Source: an uncultured Flavobacteriales bacterium (GTDB lineage: Bacteria; Bacteroidota; Bacteroidia; Flavobacteriales; Crocinitomicaceae). Taken from it: DNA of 64,000 nt. Position numbers and translations under genes: made by a program. Positions 44,195-54,700 of this stretch are shown here, piece by piece. Within the stretch, counting starts at the first letter, position 1. The number at the start of each line of letters is the position of its first letter. The DNA is taken from positions 62,001 through 126,000 of the forward strand of contig CAMLRS010000009.1 in assembly GCA_946482515.1 (NCBI GenBank), given 5' to 3'. Under the pieces are notes generated by a model. That model had not been told where the DNA came from and did not search any database. It was given only the letters and a program-made list of their open reading frames with translations.

Positions 44195-44998
44195 CTAAAA
44201 ACTAAACACATACCCGATGCTGAATCCCCAAAGGCGCAGATCGGTGCGGTAGAGCTCTGCAATCTTATGTTCGTGCAGGTCGCCATTCGTGACGTTGACA
44301 AATGTGGTATTGATATCGCGGCCTTCTTCGGTTGTTGGCTGCTCGCTCTCGCCGCCGTGCATCGCTTCGTGGTCGTGATCCTGCATGTATTTCACATTCA
44401 CGTATTCGAATTTGCCGAAGCTATTCATGAAGTTGACGGAGAAATACAAACGGTGACGGTCTTCGGTAGAAACGCCGTGGAACAATCGGCTCATGTCGAC
44501 CTCCACTCCGGCTTCACCACCGTAAATAAAGCCACGGTCTTTCTGAAAGGTATTGCGCTCCATGGGCACGCAATCGTCTTCTTCACCCGGCACGGCAATG
44601 GCAATTTTAGAGCGCATCACAGCTCCTCCGATTTGCGGTGTAATAAACCCGCGAACTGCCCGGTAAGGATGACCGATGTGGAATTTCGTTCCGAGCTGCC
44701 ATTTGTTCATCGCGCTGGAGAACGTAACATCTGTTGTGGTCTGGCTTTCGTCATCGAAAACATAGGTTTGCTGCATCGTCCGGTAGCAGTATGAACCCAC
44801 GCTTCCTTTGAATTCGAGCATCATCGGGAAACGCTGAATGGGTTTGTAGGCAAATTGCAATCCAAACCCGAGATTGGTACTCATTTTGGGCATTACGGAC
44901 CGCACGGGAATATCAGCTGTCAGGTAAGTTCCTATCTGGGCTTGCTGGGCAGCCGAAAAGAAAGGAACGAAAAGCAAAAGAAGGTAAGCGTGTCTCAT
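44195..44998 (-). CDS. Predicted small outer-membrane beta-barrel protein
   Basis: A 267-residue exported protein. Start at MRHAYLLLLFVPFFSAAQ (44998), giving a clean signal peptide; the frame opens earlier at 45046 without purpose. The mature part has alternating-strand character (IGTYLTADIPVRSV, NLGFGLQFAYKPIQRFPMMLEFKGSVGSYCY, FITPQIGGAVMRS) and ends with LRLWGFSIGYVFSF, a terminal aromatic typical of barrels. Loops carry a His/Glu-rich stretch (HDHEAMHGGESEQPTTEE). Family not recognised; possibly an OmpW/outer-membrane-beta-barrel type. It lies downstream of the giant T9SS gene beyond a terminator. Confidence 0.65.
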   Translation of the reverse strand: MRHAYLLLLFVPFFSAAQQAQIGTYLTADIPVRSVMPKMSTNLGFGLQFAYKPIQRFPMMLEFKGSVGSYCYRTMQQTYVFDDESQTTTDVTFSSAMNKWQLGTKFHIGHPYRAVRGFITPQIGGAVMRSKIAIAVPGEEDDCVPMERNTFQKDRGFIYGGEAGVEVDMSRLFHGVSTEDRHRLYFSVNFMNSFGKFEYVNVKYMQDHDHEAMHGGESEQPTTEEGRDINTTFVNVTNGDLHEHKIAELYRTDLRLWGFSIGYVFSF

Positions 44999-45048
44999 AC
45001 TCAAAGGGTATTTGGTAGAACAACCTGAATACAAGAATTGTACCAATG

Positions 45049-45078
45049 AAAAAGCGGCTCCCGAAGAAACCGCTTTTT
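45049..45078 (-). terminator. Terminator of giant gliding-associated gene A
   Basis: Symmetric AAAAAGCGG / CCGCTTTTT hairpin with a 12-nt loop, 24 nt beyond the stop at 45102 on the minus strand. Confidence 0.75.
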
Positions 45079-45101
45079 GTACTATTTGAGATGGTTATGT
45101 G

Positions 45102-48100
45102 TTATTTCACGAGCTGTACCATTCCTGTTTCCTTGAACACTTCGTTGGCTTTGCTTTCCGCCTCGATGGTATAGAAGTAAACGCCTTCAGTCATCAGGTT
45201 GCCACCTTCGTCTGTTCCATCCCACTTGAAGTCTGGTGTATCGAATTCACGAATGGTATTTCCCCAACGGTTCACGATGGAACATTTCAGCGATTTGATA
45301 CCATCGTAGCTCACAAGCTGGAAGTAATCGTTGTCGCCATCAGCGTTTGGTGTAAACACGTTCGGAACGGACAGGAAGCACGCTGCAGATGCCGTGATCG
45401 TAAAGGTTTGCGGATCGGATACACAGCCGTTGTTTTCGGCCACTACAGTGAACGTTGTTGTTCCGCCTACAGTAATCGTGTTGCCCGATCCGGTAAGGTT
45501 ACCCGGCTGCCACACGAAAGTACTGCCCGGCTGGTCGGATGAAACCTGAACGTAAACCGGTTCGCCCGGACATACTTCCATATCTCCCGGTACGCTTACT
45601 ACCGGATCAGGAAGCAGCGTTACCTCGATGGAATCGATGGCCTGCGGACAGAAATAGTAATCGGCAGTAACGTACACCCATCCCGGACTGCTTACTGTTG
45701 TTGTGTTCGTCGTAGAGCCTGTCGGAATCCAGTTGTATTCCATATCAGGCTGATTGGAGATCGCTGTCAGGCTCACAGACTGACCTTCACAGATCGTCGG
45801 TGGAACATCTGTTTCGATATTTACCACAAGAGCCGGAATAACCAGTACCGTAACGGTCGTATCATCCACACAGCCGGCAGGTGAAGTCACCGTGAGTGTG
45901 TAGTTCGTCAATCCAACCGGTGGCACAACGTCGATTTCTGAAGCGGTGCTTCCACCCGGTGACCAGCTGTAAGTCGAATTTGGAACACCTGTCGGCCAGG
46001 CTTCGAGGTTGTTCGACATGCCTTCACAAAGCGTATCGTTTCCGTTGATGAAGATAAAGGCATGTGGAGTCGGATTCACAACAATGGTGCGGTTCACAGT
46101 GTTGGAAACGCAGCCTTCCGGTGATACAGCCGATACGGAGTAAACTGTATTGACCGTTGGCGACACATTGATCTGAGCGGTATTCAATCCACCTGGGTTC
46201 CAGGTGAAATCCAGTCCCGGTGTAACGGAAGAAGCTGTCAACGTTCCGATTTCACCGGCACAGATCGTATCGTTCGGTGTAGCGGTGATCACCGGCTGCG
46301 GGTAATTGGCTACCGTGATCGTATCGCGGGCATAGCAGATCGGTGCAAAGCTGATGTCGTCGATCGCGAAGTCATTACCGCTGTCCAGGACGTTCTGGTT
46401 CACAATACAGATCTGGGCGCTGGTCACCATCCCTGAGTTCCAGGTCTGGTAGAACTGCTGCCAGTTACAAGCGGTCGGCGAAAGCGAGAAGACGCTTCCG
46501 AGCGGTGCGCCGTTGATCGTAAACTGCAGGTTCGCTACATTGGGATCGTTCAACGCAGAAGCGGCCCACGCACGGAATTGATAATCGGTATTGGTGTTTA
46601 CTGCTACTGTCTGGCACCACACATCTGTTCCAGGTGTACCGGCACCGTTTACCACCATCATTTTATTTCCCGGATCCGGTGTGTGGTCCTGGCAAACAGC
46701 GAAGTTGTTGTGTACCAGGTGTGGTGATGTCGTGATAGCATAGGTTCCGGCGCTGGACAATTGTCCCCACGATCCCCCCATACCAACTGTGTAGTCGGTT
46801 GTAAAGTTGGTATTTCCCTGTTCGAAATCGCCGTTCACGATCAGGTTGTCGCCCATGAGGCCGACACGTACCCAGTAGTTGCCCGGCATAGTCACGAAAC
46901 GCGTGGTGTTTGTGCTACCGTTATCCCACAGGTAGCTGTCGTAACCTGTACCCGGAGTCAGGTACATGCTCGATCCCTGACAGAAAGTGGTATCATTTCC
47001 CAGGTTCACGTCAAGCGTACCCAGGTTCATGGTAATGGTTGCTTCATCTGCCGGGCAAGCGCCGCTGGCAGGGAAGGAATACGTAAAAGTGTAAACTCCC
47101 GAAGGAATTGTCGCGGTAGCCCACTCGCCTGTTCCGATATTGAATGTTCCGGAAGCAGGCACGGTTGTTTCCGCCCAGTTACCACCACCGGTGGCACTTG
47201 CAGAAATAAAGTCATTGAGATCGATCAGCGGTCCTGGCGAGCAGTAATCGGCTGAGTTATCAGCGCCTGCTGTAAACGGTGCTGTAATGGTTACCGCCAG
47301 TGTTTCTTCATCCGAGCAACCGGTGATACCGTCATAGATATAAATGGTCTGTGAAGTATTCACGTTTGATCCGGTTGCCAGCATCGTGCCTGTTCCAAGC
47401 GAACCGGTATAATAATGTTGGTTGCCGCTCAGGTTGGTTCCTGTAATAACCGGCAGCGTGTAAGCCCCGCAGGAAGAAACCGGTGTTGCGGTGGTAATAT
47501 CCGGTGTCTGGTAAATGGTTACCTGTACGTTGAAAACCGAATCCGGGCAGGTCAGCGCTGCTCCACCATCAATGGTATAAGCATACGAACCGTTGGTATT
47601 GACACCTTCAGTAAACGTTCCCTGGTAACCGTTGGTCAGTGCAGAAGGACCGGTCCAGTTTCCTGTCTGGGAAACATTGGTCAGCTCGTCGAACAGATTG
47701 AATGATCCACCTGTGGCACATTCTGCTTTGGTCAGGTTGACCGGTGTAGGTGTGCAGACCTGTAGGCGCAGCTCGTCGAACCCGGCATCGTTCCCCGCCG
47801 GACTTCCCGCCAGGTTGTTGATAATCTGGAAACGAACAGTTGCTGTTGTAGCTGTAAACGGCAGAATGATGTTCTGCCATACGTTGTTCGTTACCACATT
47901 CTGCGTTGCCAGCACGACGTTGTTCTCATCGAGTACCTGGAAGGTCATGTTGTTGGACGAGTTGAAAGCATCTCTTGTCCAGAAGCTGAAACGGTAATCT
48001 TTCCCGATACAAAAATCTGTGTATTGACGATCGAAGACCAGGCCCGTGAAACCATTCGTGAAATTCATATACATCCCACGTGTTCCGTGGTGGATATTTC

Positions 48101-48284
48101 CCGGAAAAGTTTGAGGTGTATTGTGGATGGTGGCCCCTGGTACAAGTCCGGGAATGACAGTAGTGTATTCGAATGATTCAAGTGACAGGTCGTTCCACGT
48201 GCACTGCGCACTTGCCGAAAAACCTGTGGCAAGCACCCCGAGAGCAACGAGCCAATTTTTACAATGTGTTAATAATAGCATCAT
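45102..48284 (-). CDS. Giant gliding motility-associated C-terminal domain protein (A)
   Basis: A 1060-residue secreted protein. Signal peptide (MMLLLTHCKNWLVALGVLATGFSASAQ). An N-terminal carbohydrate-binding-like jelly-roll (about 28-180: CTWNDLSLESFEYTTVIPGLVPG...GMYMNFTNGFTGLVFD), then serial Ig/PKD-like modules (TPVSSCGAYTLPVITGTNLSGNQHYYT; VDLGNDTTFCQG). A second jelly-roll follows (GDNLIVNGDFEQGNTNFTTDY...FAIDDISFAPICYARDTI), then more Ig-like repeats. The type B T9SS/CHU_C domain has NVFTPNADGDNDYFQL...CSIVNRWGNTIREF...WDGTDEGGNLMTEGVYFYTI. It is a paralogue of protein D (56865-60356). It probably acts as a surface adhesin. Its promoter carries the TTGTCC tandem repeat. Confidence 0.9.
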   Translation of the reverse strand: MMLLLTHCKNWLVALGVLATGFSASAQCTWNDLSLESFEYTTVIPGLVPGATIHNTPQTFPGNIHHGTRGMYMNFTNGFTGLVFDRQYTDFCIGKDYRFSFWTRDAFNSSNNMTFQVLDENNVVLATQNVVTNNVWQNIILPFTATTATVRFQIINNLAGSPAGNDAGFDELRLQVCTPTPVNLTKAECATGGSFNLFDELTNVSQTGNWTGPSALTNGYQGTFTEGVNTNGSYAYTIDGGAALTCPDSVFNVQVTIYQTPDITTATPVSSCGAYTLPVITGTNLSGNQHYYTGSLGTGTMLATGSNVNTSQTIYIYDGITGCSDEETLAVTITAPFTAGADNSADYCSPGPLIDLNDFISASATGGGNWAETTVPASGTFNIGTGEWATATIPSGVYTFTYSFPASGACPADEATITMNLGTLDVNLGNDTTFCQGSSMYLTPGTGYDSYLWDNGSTNTTRFVTMPGNYWVRVGLMGDNLIVNGDFEQGNTNFTTDYTVGMGGSWGQLSSAGTYAITTSPHLVHNNFAVCQDHTPDPGNKMMVVNGAGTPGTDVWCQTVAVNTNTDYQFRAWAASALNDPNVANLQFTINGAPLGSVFSLSPTACNWQQFYQTWNSGMVTSAQICIVNQNVLDSGNDFAIDDISFAPICYARDTITVANYPQPVITATPNDTICAGEIGTLTASSVTPGLDFTWNPGGLNTAQINVSPTVNTVYSVSAVSPEGCVSNTVNRTIVVNPTPHAFIFINGNDTLCEGMSNNLEAWPTGVPNSTYSWSPGGSTASEIDVVPPVGLTNYTLTVTSPAGCVDDTTVTVLVIPALVVNIETDVPPTICEGQSVSLTAISNQPDMEYNWIPTGSTTNTTTVSSPGWVYVTADYYFCPQAIDSIEVTLLPDPVVSVPGDMEVCPGEPVYVQVSSDQPGSTFVWQPGNLTGSGNTITVGGTTTFTVVAENNGCVSDPQTFTITASAACFLSVPNVFTPNADGDNDYFQLVSYDGIKSLKCSIVNRWGNTIREFDTPDFKWDGTDEGGNLMTEGVYFYTIEAESKANEVFKETGMVQLVK

Positions 48285-48301
48285 GCGTGTATAAGAGATA
48301 A

Positions 48302-48362
48302 CAAAAATACGCAGAAAAAGCGCTAGAGGTTGCTTATAGGCGGGCGGACAAAAACAGGACAA
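48302..48362 (-). promoter_or_regulatory. Promoter of gene A: TTGTCC tandem repeat plus -7 box TATTTTTG
   Basis: -7 box TATTTTTG at 48302-48309, 17 nt before the ATG at 48284. Upstream on the minus strand, two TTGTCC copies lie at 48346-48351 and 48357-48362, 11 bp apart; 36 nt separate the proximal copy from the -7 box. Same architecture as three other genes in this cluster. Confidence 0.6.
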
Positions 48363-48420
48363 AGGGTAAAGACCCGTCTGATTAACACCGCGTTAGATCT
48401 GACATCAGCGAGACAGAAGC

Positions 48421-48455
48421 AAAAATGGGCATTTGCCAAAGCAAACGCCCATTTT
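48421..48455 (-). terminator. Terminator of T9SS gene B
   Basis: Long hairpin AAAATGGGC-G-TTTGC / GCAAA-T-GCCCATTTTT on the minus strand, 20 nt beyond the stop of gene B, ending in a T-run. Confidence 0.75.
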
Positions 48456-48475
48456 GGTTAACAGTTGAATCTGTA

Positions 48476-51400
48476 TTACTGAACCACTAATTTGGAAATC
48501 GTGGTCTGTCCTTCATTGGAAATTTGGAGGAAATAAACGCCTTTTTCCCATGTTGCAACATCCAGTTTCAGGGAAGAAGTGAATGCTTGTCCGGAAACAA
48601 CTTGAGCTCCGGCCATGTTGAACACGCGCACTTCGCTTTGCATGTTGTTCGGGATGGAAATCGTTACCTGGTCTTTTGCAGGGTTCGGATATACTTCCAG
48701 TCCGGCGATGCTGTTTTCAGAAAGCGATGTGTAGTCGATGATCTCTACTTCCACTTCGTATTCTTCTTCACCGCAATCGTTGCTTACTGTCAGCGTAACG
48801 GTAAACGTTCCGTAATCGTCGTAGATATGTGATACGCTTTCAGGACCGTTTGCGATAGACTCACCGTCGCCGAAATCCCAGCTGTAGTTGTCTACGTTCT
48901 CAGCACCAGTTGCAGAGAAGAAACCAACGAAACCGTTCATAGAGCTGGTGATGCCTGTTGCAGAAGGTGCTTCTTCAACTTCTACGTTGATTGTACCGAT
49001 TCCGAGGCAGCCCGCAGGGTTTGTTACATAAGCAACATAAGAACCTGTTTCGTCTACTTCAACAGTTTGTGTGAATGCGTTGGTTCCGCTCCATGTGTAA
49101 GTAGAGCCTGGGTTACCAGCATCCAGCAACAATGTTTCACCTTCACAGATCGTTGTGTCGTTACCGAGGTCAACGATAGGATTGGTGTTCAGGATTTCGA
49201 ATGCTCCGATGTTTTTAGAGCAGGCAGCTGTTTCGTCTTTAGAGATCCAAACGTTGTAGATACCTGGCAACAGGTCTTCGAACGTTGTCTCACCCTGCCA
49301 TTCAGTCGGTGGAGTTGTTGTTCCTGCACCAGCAGTAATACCGTAAGCTGCAGTTGCGGAGTTGATTACCAGGTCATCGATTCCGTGACGGAATGCGCTT
49401 CCTCCTGTTTCTGCAGAGAAGAGGTGTTTCCAGTTGGAAATATCTTCAGCCAGGTATGCCGCAGGCAATTGGATATTGTTGAAGACTACAGTACCATTTA
49501 CTGTTACTGTTGCCTGACCAGCCGAGTTAATATCGAGTACAACAGGTACATCTGTTAATGATCTCCACAGTGCTGTATTGGTAGAATAAGCTACTGTTTG
49601 AGCGCTTGCCGGTCCGAATGCTGTGTTCGCAGTCCAGCCGTACACCAGGTAAATTCCTGAAGCATTGCCGTTCTCTTCCGGGTTAGCGAATGAGTCGAAG
49701 CTCAAACGCAGCTTGGTTCCTTTACCGTTTCTGGCCGAACCGTTTCCAGCCGGAGTAGCGTCATCACCGAAAGAGTAAGTGATTCCGTCTGCACCACCGC
49801 TGATAGGCTGATCAACAGTCATTTTAAAGGAAACTTTCATGCGGTTATCCAATGTAGTTGTCTGAGGTGTGTTGACCTGAAGATAACCGGAATTACCAGC
49901 TGCTGAAGGTGTCAGAATTGCTCTTCCTGCTGTGAGTGAAGCGTTTCCAGTAAGTACAGCTACGCCATCTGCCGCAGTGAAGTTATTGGTATAGAATACG
50001 CCGTTTCGCTGAGCGAAAATGTTTTCCAGGGAAATTGTGCCTTCATCGTTGCAATCGAAATGTGTGAGCTCTACATCAGCACCGAAACCAACTACTACGT
50101 CCATTCTTACGGAATCAAGGTTGTCATCCGGCGGGCAGGAAGTAGAACGGATCTGGTAGTAGAAGCTGTAAACGCTGTCTTCTGCCGGAGTGAACTCGAA
50201 TTCGTCCGTAGAGCCCCATGGCTGTACTTCAGTTGTTCCGTCAGCAGCCAACCAGCGGTATTGCCACTGACCACCACTGGTGATTGTATCAGGAAGTCCG
50301 TTAACGCCCAATGTTACAAGGCTACCCGGCTCGCAAATTTCAGTTGGCGCATAAGCAGAAGTTCCGCTTACAAGACCTGCCGGTGTTACTTTCACTGTCG
50401 CAGTGTCTTTACAGCCGTTTACATCCGTTCCGATAACCTGGTAAGTTGTAATTACCGAAGGAATCAGGAAAACGCTTGCATCTGTCGGCGAAGGAGACAA
50501 CTGATTGGTCGGAGACCACACATAAGTTGCAGCTCCAGAAGCCGTTACGTTGGCAGGATCACTGGAACATACCGCGATGTCTGTAGAAGAAAGAGTTACT
50601 GTTGGAGGTGTAACCACAACAAGCGTATCAGCAGCTGTTGTATCGCTTTCAGCTGAAATAGAACAGCCTACAATCGCGCGGTACGTCATGGTTGATGTCA
50701 TGGCAGGTGTAGAGTAGCTTGCGCTTGTTGCCGTAGGGATGGCATTCCAGCCGGAACCGTCATTTTGCTCCCACTGGTATGTAATACCTGTGAACGGATA
50801 GATCTGGTCCAAAGACAGTACAGATGTTCCGTTCGGGCAAATCGTATCAACCGTCATGTTAATGTTTGCCGATGCTGGTGTTCCTGCGCAATCCGGGAAC
50901 GGCGCATAAACGAGCTGTACGTTCGGGTACGAGTTTTCTCTACCCAAAGTGCTACCGCTTACAGGAGGTGTAGTTGGGTTCGGGTTGGTGTTATCGTTGT
51001 AATAATACAATGAACGAGCATTCGAAGTTCCGGTTACTCTCCAGGTTGCACCAGGAGAATTGGACCAGCTAGGTGTATTCTCATCTACTGCAATCATGAC
51101 GTTTTGCGTACCGTTCCATACAAATGGTGTGGAAAGTGTAATTTCCATCCAGTTTCCTCCAGCCGGGAACGTTACTGTACCGCTGAAACAGTTGGTCAGG
51201 TTACCTATCACTTCCCAGTCGGTGTTGCTGGCAAATGAGTTTTTATTGGTATGTCCCAGGTAAACCGTCCAGTTATTGGAATCGTCAGTCGGCCCACCGT
51301 TGTAGTAAAAACGCACTTTGGTGATGCTCATCGTTGCGATACCACCTGATGCCTGGATATCGGCAACCGTATAGATACTTTGCGTGTAAGAGTAGCCATA

Positions 51401-51565
51401 GTACGTATTGAGCGGCATAACGCTCGAAGTTCCCGTACCATTACCAATCGTCAGGGTAGTTTGGGCGGTGGCGTTATTTGTAAACGCTCCTAAAGCGAGC
51501 ATGAAGCCCAGTTTTAGCGAACCTCTACGTAACAACGCCAGTTTGTTAAGTAATTGATTATTCAT
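48476..51565 (-). CDS. Giant T9SS type A sorting domain protein (B) with lectin-like and PKD domains
   Basis: A 1029-residue secreted protein. Start MNNQLLNKLALLRRGSLKLGF with a long signal peptide ending NNATAQ. N-terminal beta module (about 36-210: ITKVRFYYNGGPTDDSNNWTVYLGHTNKNSF...), Ig-like repeats (about 215-500), then an L-type-lectin-like domain (about 530-740: GGADGITYSFGDDATPAGNGSA...LRLSFDSF...IYLVYGWTAN). A PKD domain follows (about 885-945: YSWDFGDGESI...DYGTFTVTLTVSNDCGEEEYEVEVEI). The type A sorting tail (about 955-1029) has LEVYPNPAKDQVTIS...GVYFLQISNEGQTT. Likely a surface glycan-binding adhesin. Tandem paralogue of gene C directly upstream. Confidence 0.92.
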   Translation of the reverse strand: MNNQLLNKLALLRRGSLKLGFMLALGAFTNNATAQTTLTIGNGTGTSSVMPLNTYYGYSYTQSIYTVADIQASGGIATMSITKVRFYYNGGPTDDSNNWTVYLGHTNKNSFASNTDWEVIGNLTNCFSGTVTFPAGGNWMEITLSTPFVWNGTQNVMIAVDENTPSWSNSPGATWRVTGTSNARSLYYYNDNTNPNPTTPPVSGSTLGRENSYPNVQLVYAPFPDCAGTPASANINMTVDTICPNGTSVLSLDQIYPFTGITYQWEQNDGSGWNAIPTATSASYSTPAMTSTMTYRAIVGCSISAESDTTAADTLVVVTPPTVTLSSTDIAVCSSDPANVTASGAATYVWSPTNQLSPSPTDASVFLIPSVITTYQVIGTDVNGCKDTATVKVTPAGLVSGTSAYAPTEICEPGSLVTLGVNGLPDTITSGGQWQYRWLAADGTTEVQPWGSTDEFEFTPAEDSVYSFYYQIRSTSCPPDDNLDSVRMDVVVGFGADVELTHFDCNDEGTISLENIFAQRNGVFYTNNFTAADGVAVLTGNASLTAGRAILTPSAAGNSGYLQVNTPQTTTLDNRMKVSFKMTVDQPISGGADGITYSFGDDATPAGNGSARNGKGTKLRLSFDSFANPEENGNASGIYLVYGWTANTAFGPASAQTVAYSTNTALWRSLTDVPVVLDINSAGQATVTVNGTVVFNNIQLPAAYLAEDISNWKHLFSAETGGSAFRHGIDDLVINSATAAYGITAGAGTTTPPTEWQGETTFEDLLPGIYNVWISKDETAACSKNIGAFEILNTNPIVDLGNDTTICEGETLLLDAGNPGSTYTWSGTNAFTQTVEVDETGSYVAYVTNPAGCLGIGTINVEVEEAPSATGITSSMNGFVGFFSATGAENVDNYSWDFGDGESIANGPESVSHIYDDYGTFTVTLTVSNDCGEEEYEVEVEIIDYTSLSENSIAGLEVYPNPAKDQVTISIPNNMQSEVRVFNMAGAQVVSGQAFTSSLKLDVATWEKGVYFLQISNEGQTTISKLVVQ

Positions 51566-51583
51566 ACAGTTTAATTTTACCTT

Positions 51584-51643
51584 CAAAGGTACGGTCAGTT
51601 ACCCGGGTAACGGTAGGAACTGTACGGGACAAAATACAGACAA
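51584..51643 (-). promoter_or_regulatory. Promoter of gene B: TTGTCC/TTGTCT tandem repeat plus -7 box TACCTTTG
   Basis: -7 box TACCTTTG (exact TAnnTTTG) at 51584-51591, 18 nt before the ATG at 51565. Hexamer TTGTCC at 51627-51632 and TTGTCT at 51638-51643, 11 bp apart; the spacer to the -7 box is 35 nt. Confidence 0.6.
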
Positions 51644-51740
51644 CCACTATCTAAAGCCCCGAAAACAGTAACGTTTGGCGTTAATTGTTTCAGATCCTAT
51701 CATTAAACACTGAATATGAGCATTTTCTCAACAAGGGAAC

Positions 51741-51776
51741 AAAAATAAAAAAGGCACCCGCTTGAGCGGATGCCTT
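51741..51776 (-). terminator. Terminator of T9SS gene C
   Basis: Strong stem (AAGGCA...CCGCT / AGCGG...TGCCTT) followed on the minus strand by TTTTTTATTTTT, 20 nt beyond the stop of gene C. Confidence 0.8.
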
Positions 51777-51796
51777 CCAAATGATTACCTCAATTA

Positions 51797-54700
51797 TTAC
51801 TGAACGATCAGTTTTGAGACTGTTGTTTGTCCTTCATTGGAAATTTGGAGGAAGTAAACGCCTTTTTCCCATGTTGCAACATCCAGCTTCAGGGAAGAAG
51901 TGAATGCCTGTCCGGAAAGGATTTGCGCTCCCGCCATGTTGAACACGCGTACTTCGCTTTGCATGCTGTTCGGAATGGAAATCGTTACCTGGTCTTTTGC
52001 AGGGTTCGGATATACTTCCAGTCCGGCGATGCTGTTTTCAGAAAGCGATGTGTAGTCGATGATCTCTACTTCCACTTCGTATTCTTCCTCGCCGCAATCG
52101 TTGCTTACTGTTAGAGTAACCGTATACGTTCCGTAGTCATCGTACGTATGCGATACGCTTCCGGCTGCATTGTCGATGGATTCACCGTCACCGAAATCCC
52201 AGTGGTAGTTGTCTACGTTCTGAGAACCGATTGCTGTGAAATAGCCTGTGAAGTCTACCATTGTAGCATCGAATCCTGTAGCTGAAGGTGCTTCGAGCAC
52301 GTCTACATCGATGTTGCCGATTCCGAGGCAACCTGCAGGGCTGGTCACGTAAACGATGTAAGAACCTGTTTCATCCACTTCGATGGTTTGCGTGAACGCG
52401 TTGGTACCACTCCATGTGTACGTAGAACCAGGGTTTTCTGCATCCAGGATCAGTGTTTCGCCTGCGCAGATCGTTGTATCGTTACCGAGGTCAACTATTG
52501 GGTAGGTGTTCAGGATCTCAAACGCCCCGATGTTCTTGGAGCAATCTCCTGTTGTGTCTTTGGAAATCCAAACGTTGTACACGCCTGGCAACAAGTCTTC
52601 GAATGAAGTCTGACTCTGCCAATCGGTCGGAGGAGTTGTCGTACCTGCTCCGGCAGTGATCCCGTACATAGAGCTCTTGGATTCGATTACCAGATCGTCG
52701 ATTGCCTGGCGCAGCGCATCGCCACCAGTTCCGGCAGAGAAGAGGTGTTTCCAGTTGGTAATGTCTGCGTTCACATATCCCGGAGGCAGCTGAATGTTGC
52801 TGAATACTACCTCACCGTTTACCGTAACTGTAGCCTGACCGAGGTTGTTGATCTCGAGCACAACCGGAACATCTGTTAGCAGTTTCCAGAGCGCTGTATT
52901 TGTTGAATAAGCCAGTGTTTGGCTGTTTCCAGGACCGAATGCGTTGTTGGCTGTCCAGCCGTACACGAGGTAAATACCAGGTGCGTTGCCATTTTCAGCA
53001 CCGTTTCCGGCAGAGTCGAAGGAAAGACGCAGCTTGGTGCCTTTTCCGTTTACAGGTGTACCGTTTCCTGCTGGTGTAGCATCGTCACCGAAAGAGTAAG
53101 TAAGACCGTCGGCACCACCAGTCCCCCATGTATTGATCGGTTGGTCGTTGGTCATGTTGAATGATACACGCATCGGGTTGCCCGTAGCAGTTTGCTGTGT
53201 GGCAGTGATCTGGAGGTAACCGCTGACACTTGTAGCTGAAGGCGTCAGAACGGCACGTCCGTCGATCAGCGCTCCTGATCCTGTAAATACTGCTGCTCCA
53301 TCAGCACTGCTGAAGGCGTTGTCGTAAATTTCCATGCCCTCTTTCTGACCGAAGATATTGCTCAATTCAATAATTCCCTGGCTGTTGCAGTCAAAATGGG
53401 TAAGCTCTACATCAGCACCAAATCCGATGGTAATGGATGTATAGATGGAATCGAGCTCATCCGGACAGGAAGTTGAGCGGATCTGGTAGTACATACCATA
53501 AACGCTGTCAGCAGCAGGGGTAAAGCTGTATTCATTGGTAGTGCCCCATGGCTGAAGCTCAACGCCATCTGGTCCCAGCCAACGGTATTGCCACTCACCA
53601 CCGCTGGTGATTTCACTAGGAAGTTCGCTGATCGTAGCCGTTACAAGTGATCCCGGTGCACAGTTTTCGATCGGATCGAATGTAACATCAGATCCCACCA
53701 CTGTTATTGGTGTTACGGTTACGAATGCCGTATCTGCACAACCGGCTGTTGTTCCGATCACACGGTAAACGGTCTGAGCCGTAGGCAGCATGTAAACGGT
53801 GTCTTGTGTAGCTGAAGGTGTGAGACCGGTTGTCGGCGACCACAGGTAGGTATCTGTTCCGGAAGCGATAATGTTCGCAGGATCTCCCGAACAAGTCACG
53901 ATGTTCGTTGAGTTTACGGAAACTGTCGGATAGGAATGTACATTCACCATTACGCTGGTTGTCGTATCCGATTCCATGGAATTGGCGCAGGTAACAATCG
54001 TGCGGTACTCCATGTTTGCAGTGAGTGCGCCGCTGTTAAGCGTTGAAGCAGTTGCAGACGGAATATCTGTCCAGACTGCTCCGTCGTATTGCTGCCACTG
54101 GTAGCTGATTCCGGTCATGTAATAAGCGTTGCTGGAAGACAGCACTACAGAATCTCCTGTACAAATATCAGCATCGCTTGTTACGGTGAGGCCGTTTCCT
54201 GGCTGACCGCTGCAAGCCAGCGAAGGTGTCATTTCCAGCTGGATGTTCGGAACGTGTCCGTGACGTCCTGATGCTGTGATCGGCGCAGCCGGGTTGAAGT
54301 TGGTGAAATTGCTTGAATGATACATGGAGCGGTTGGTTCCCACTTCTGTTTTCTGGAAGAGCGTAGCACCCGAAGTAGCGGAGTTTTCGTCTACCCCGAT
54401 CACCAGGTTGCTGGTTCCGTTCCAGACAAACGGTGTTGACAGCGTAATCTCCACCCAATTGTTCGCGGCAGGATAAGTTACTGTTCCGTTGAATACTTCT
54501 GTCATGGATGCAACAGGGATCCAGTTTGCTGCTGCCGTTCCAGCGAAAGTATTCTGAGCTGTATTCCCCATATAAATCACCAGCGTATTATTTGCCGATG
54601 GTGTACCGGAAACATAAAAAAAGCGAAGCTTTGTAATGGTAGAGCTTTGACCAGCATATACGCCGAACTGTGCCGGATAGTATAATTGCTGGGAATAACT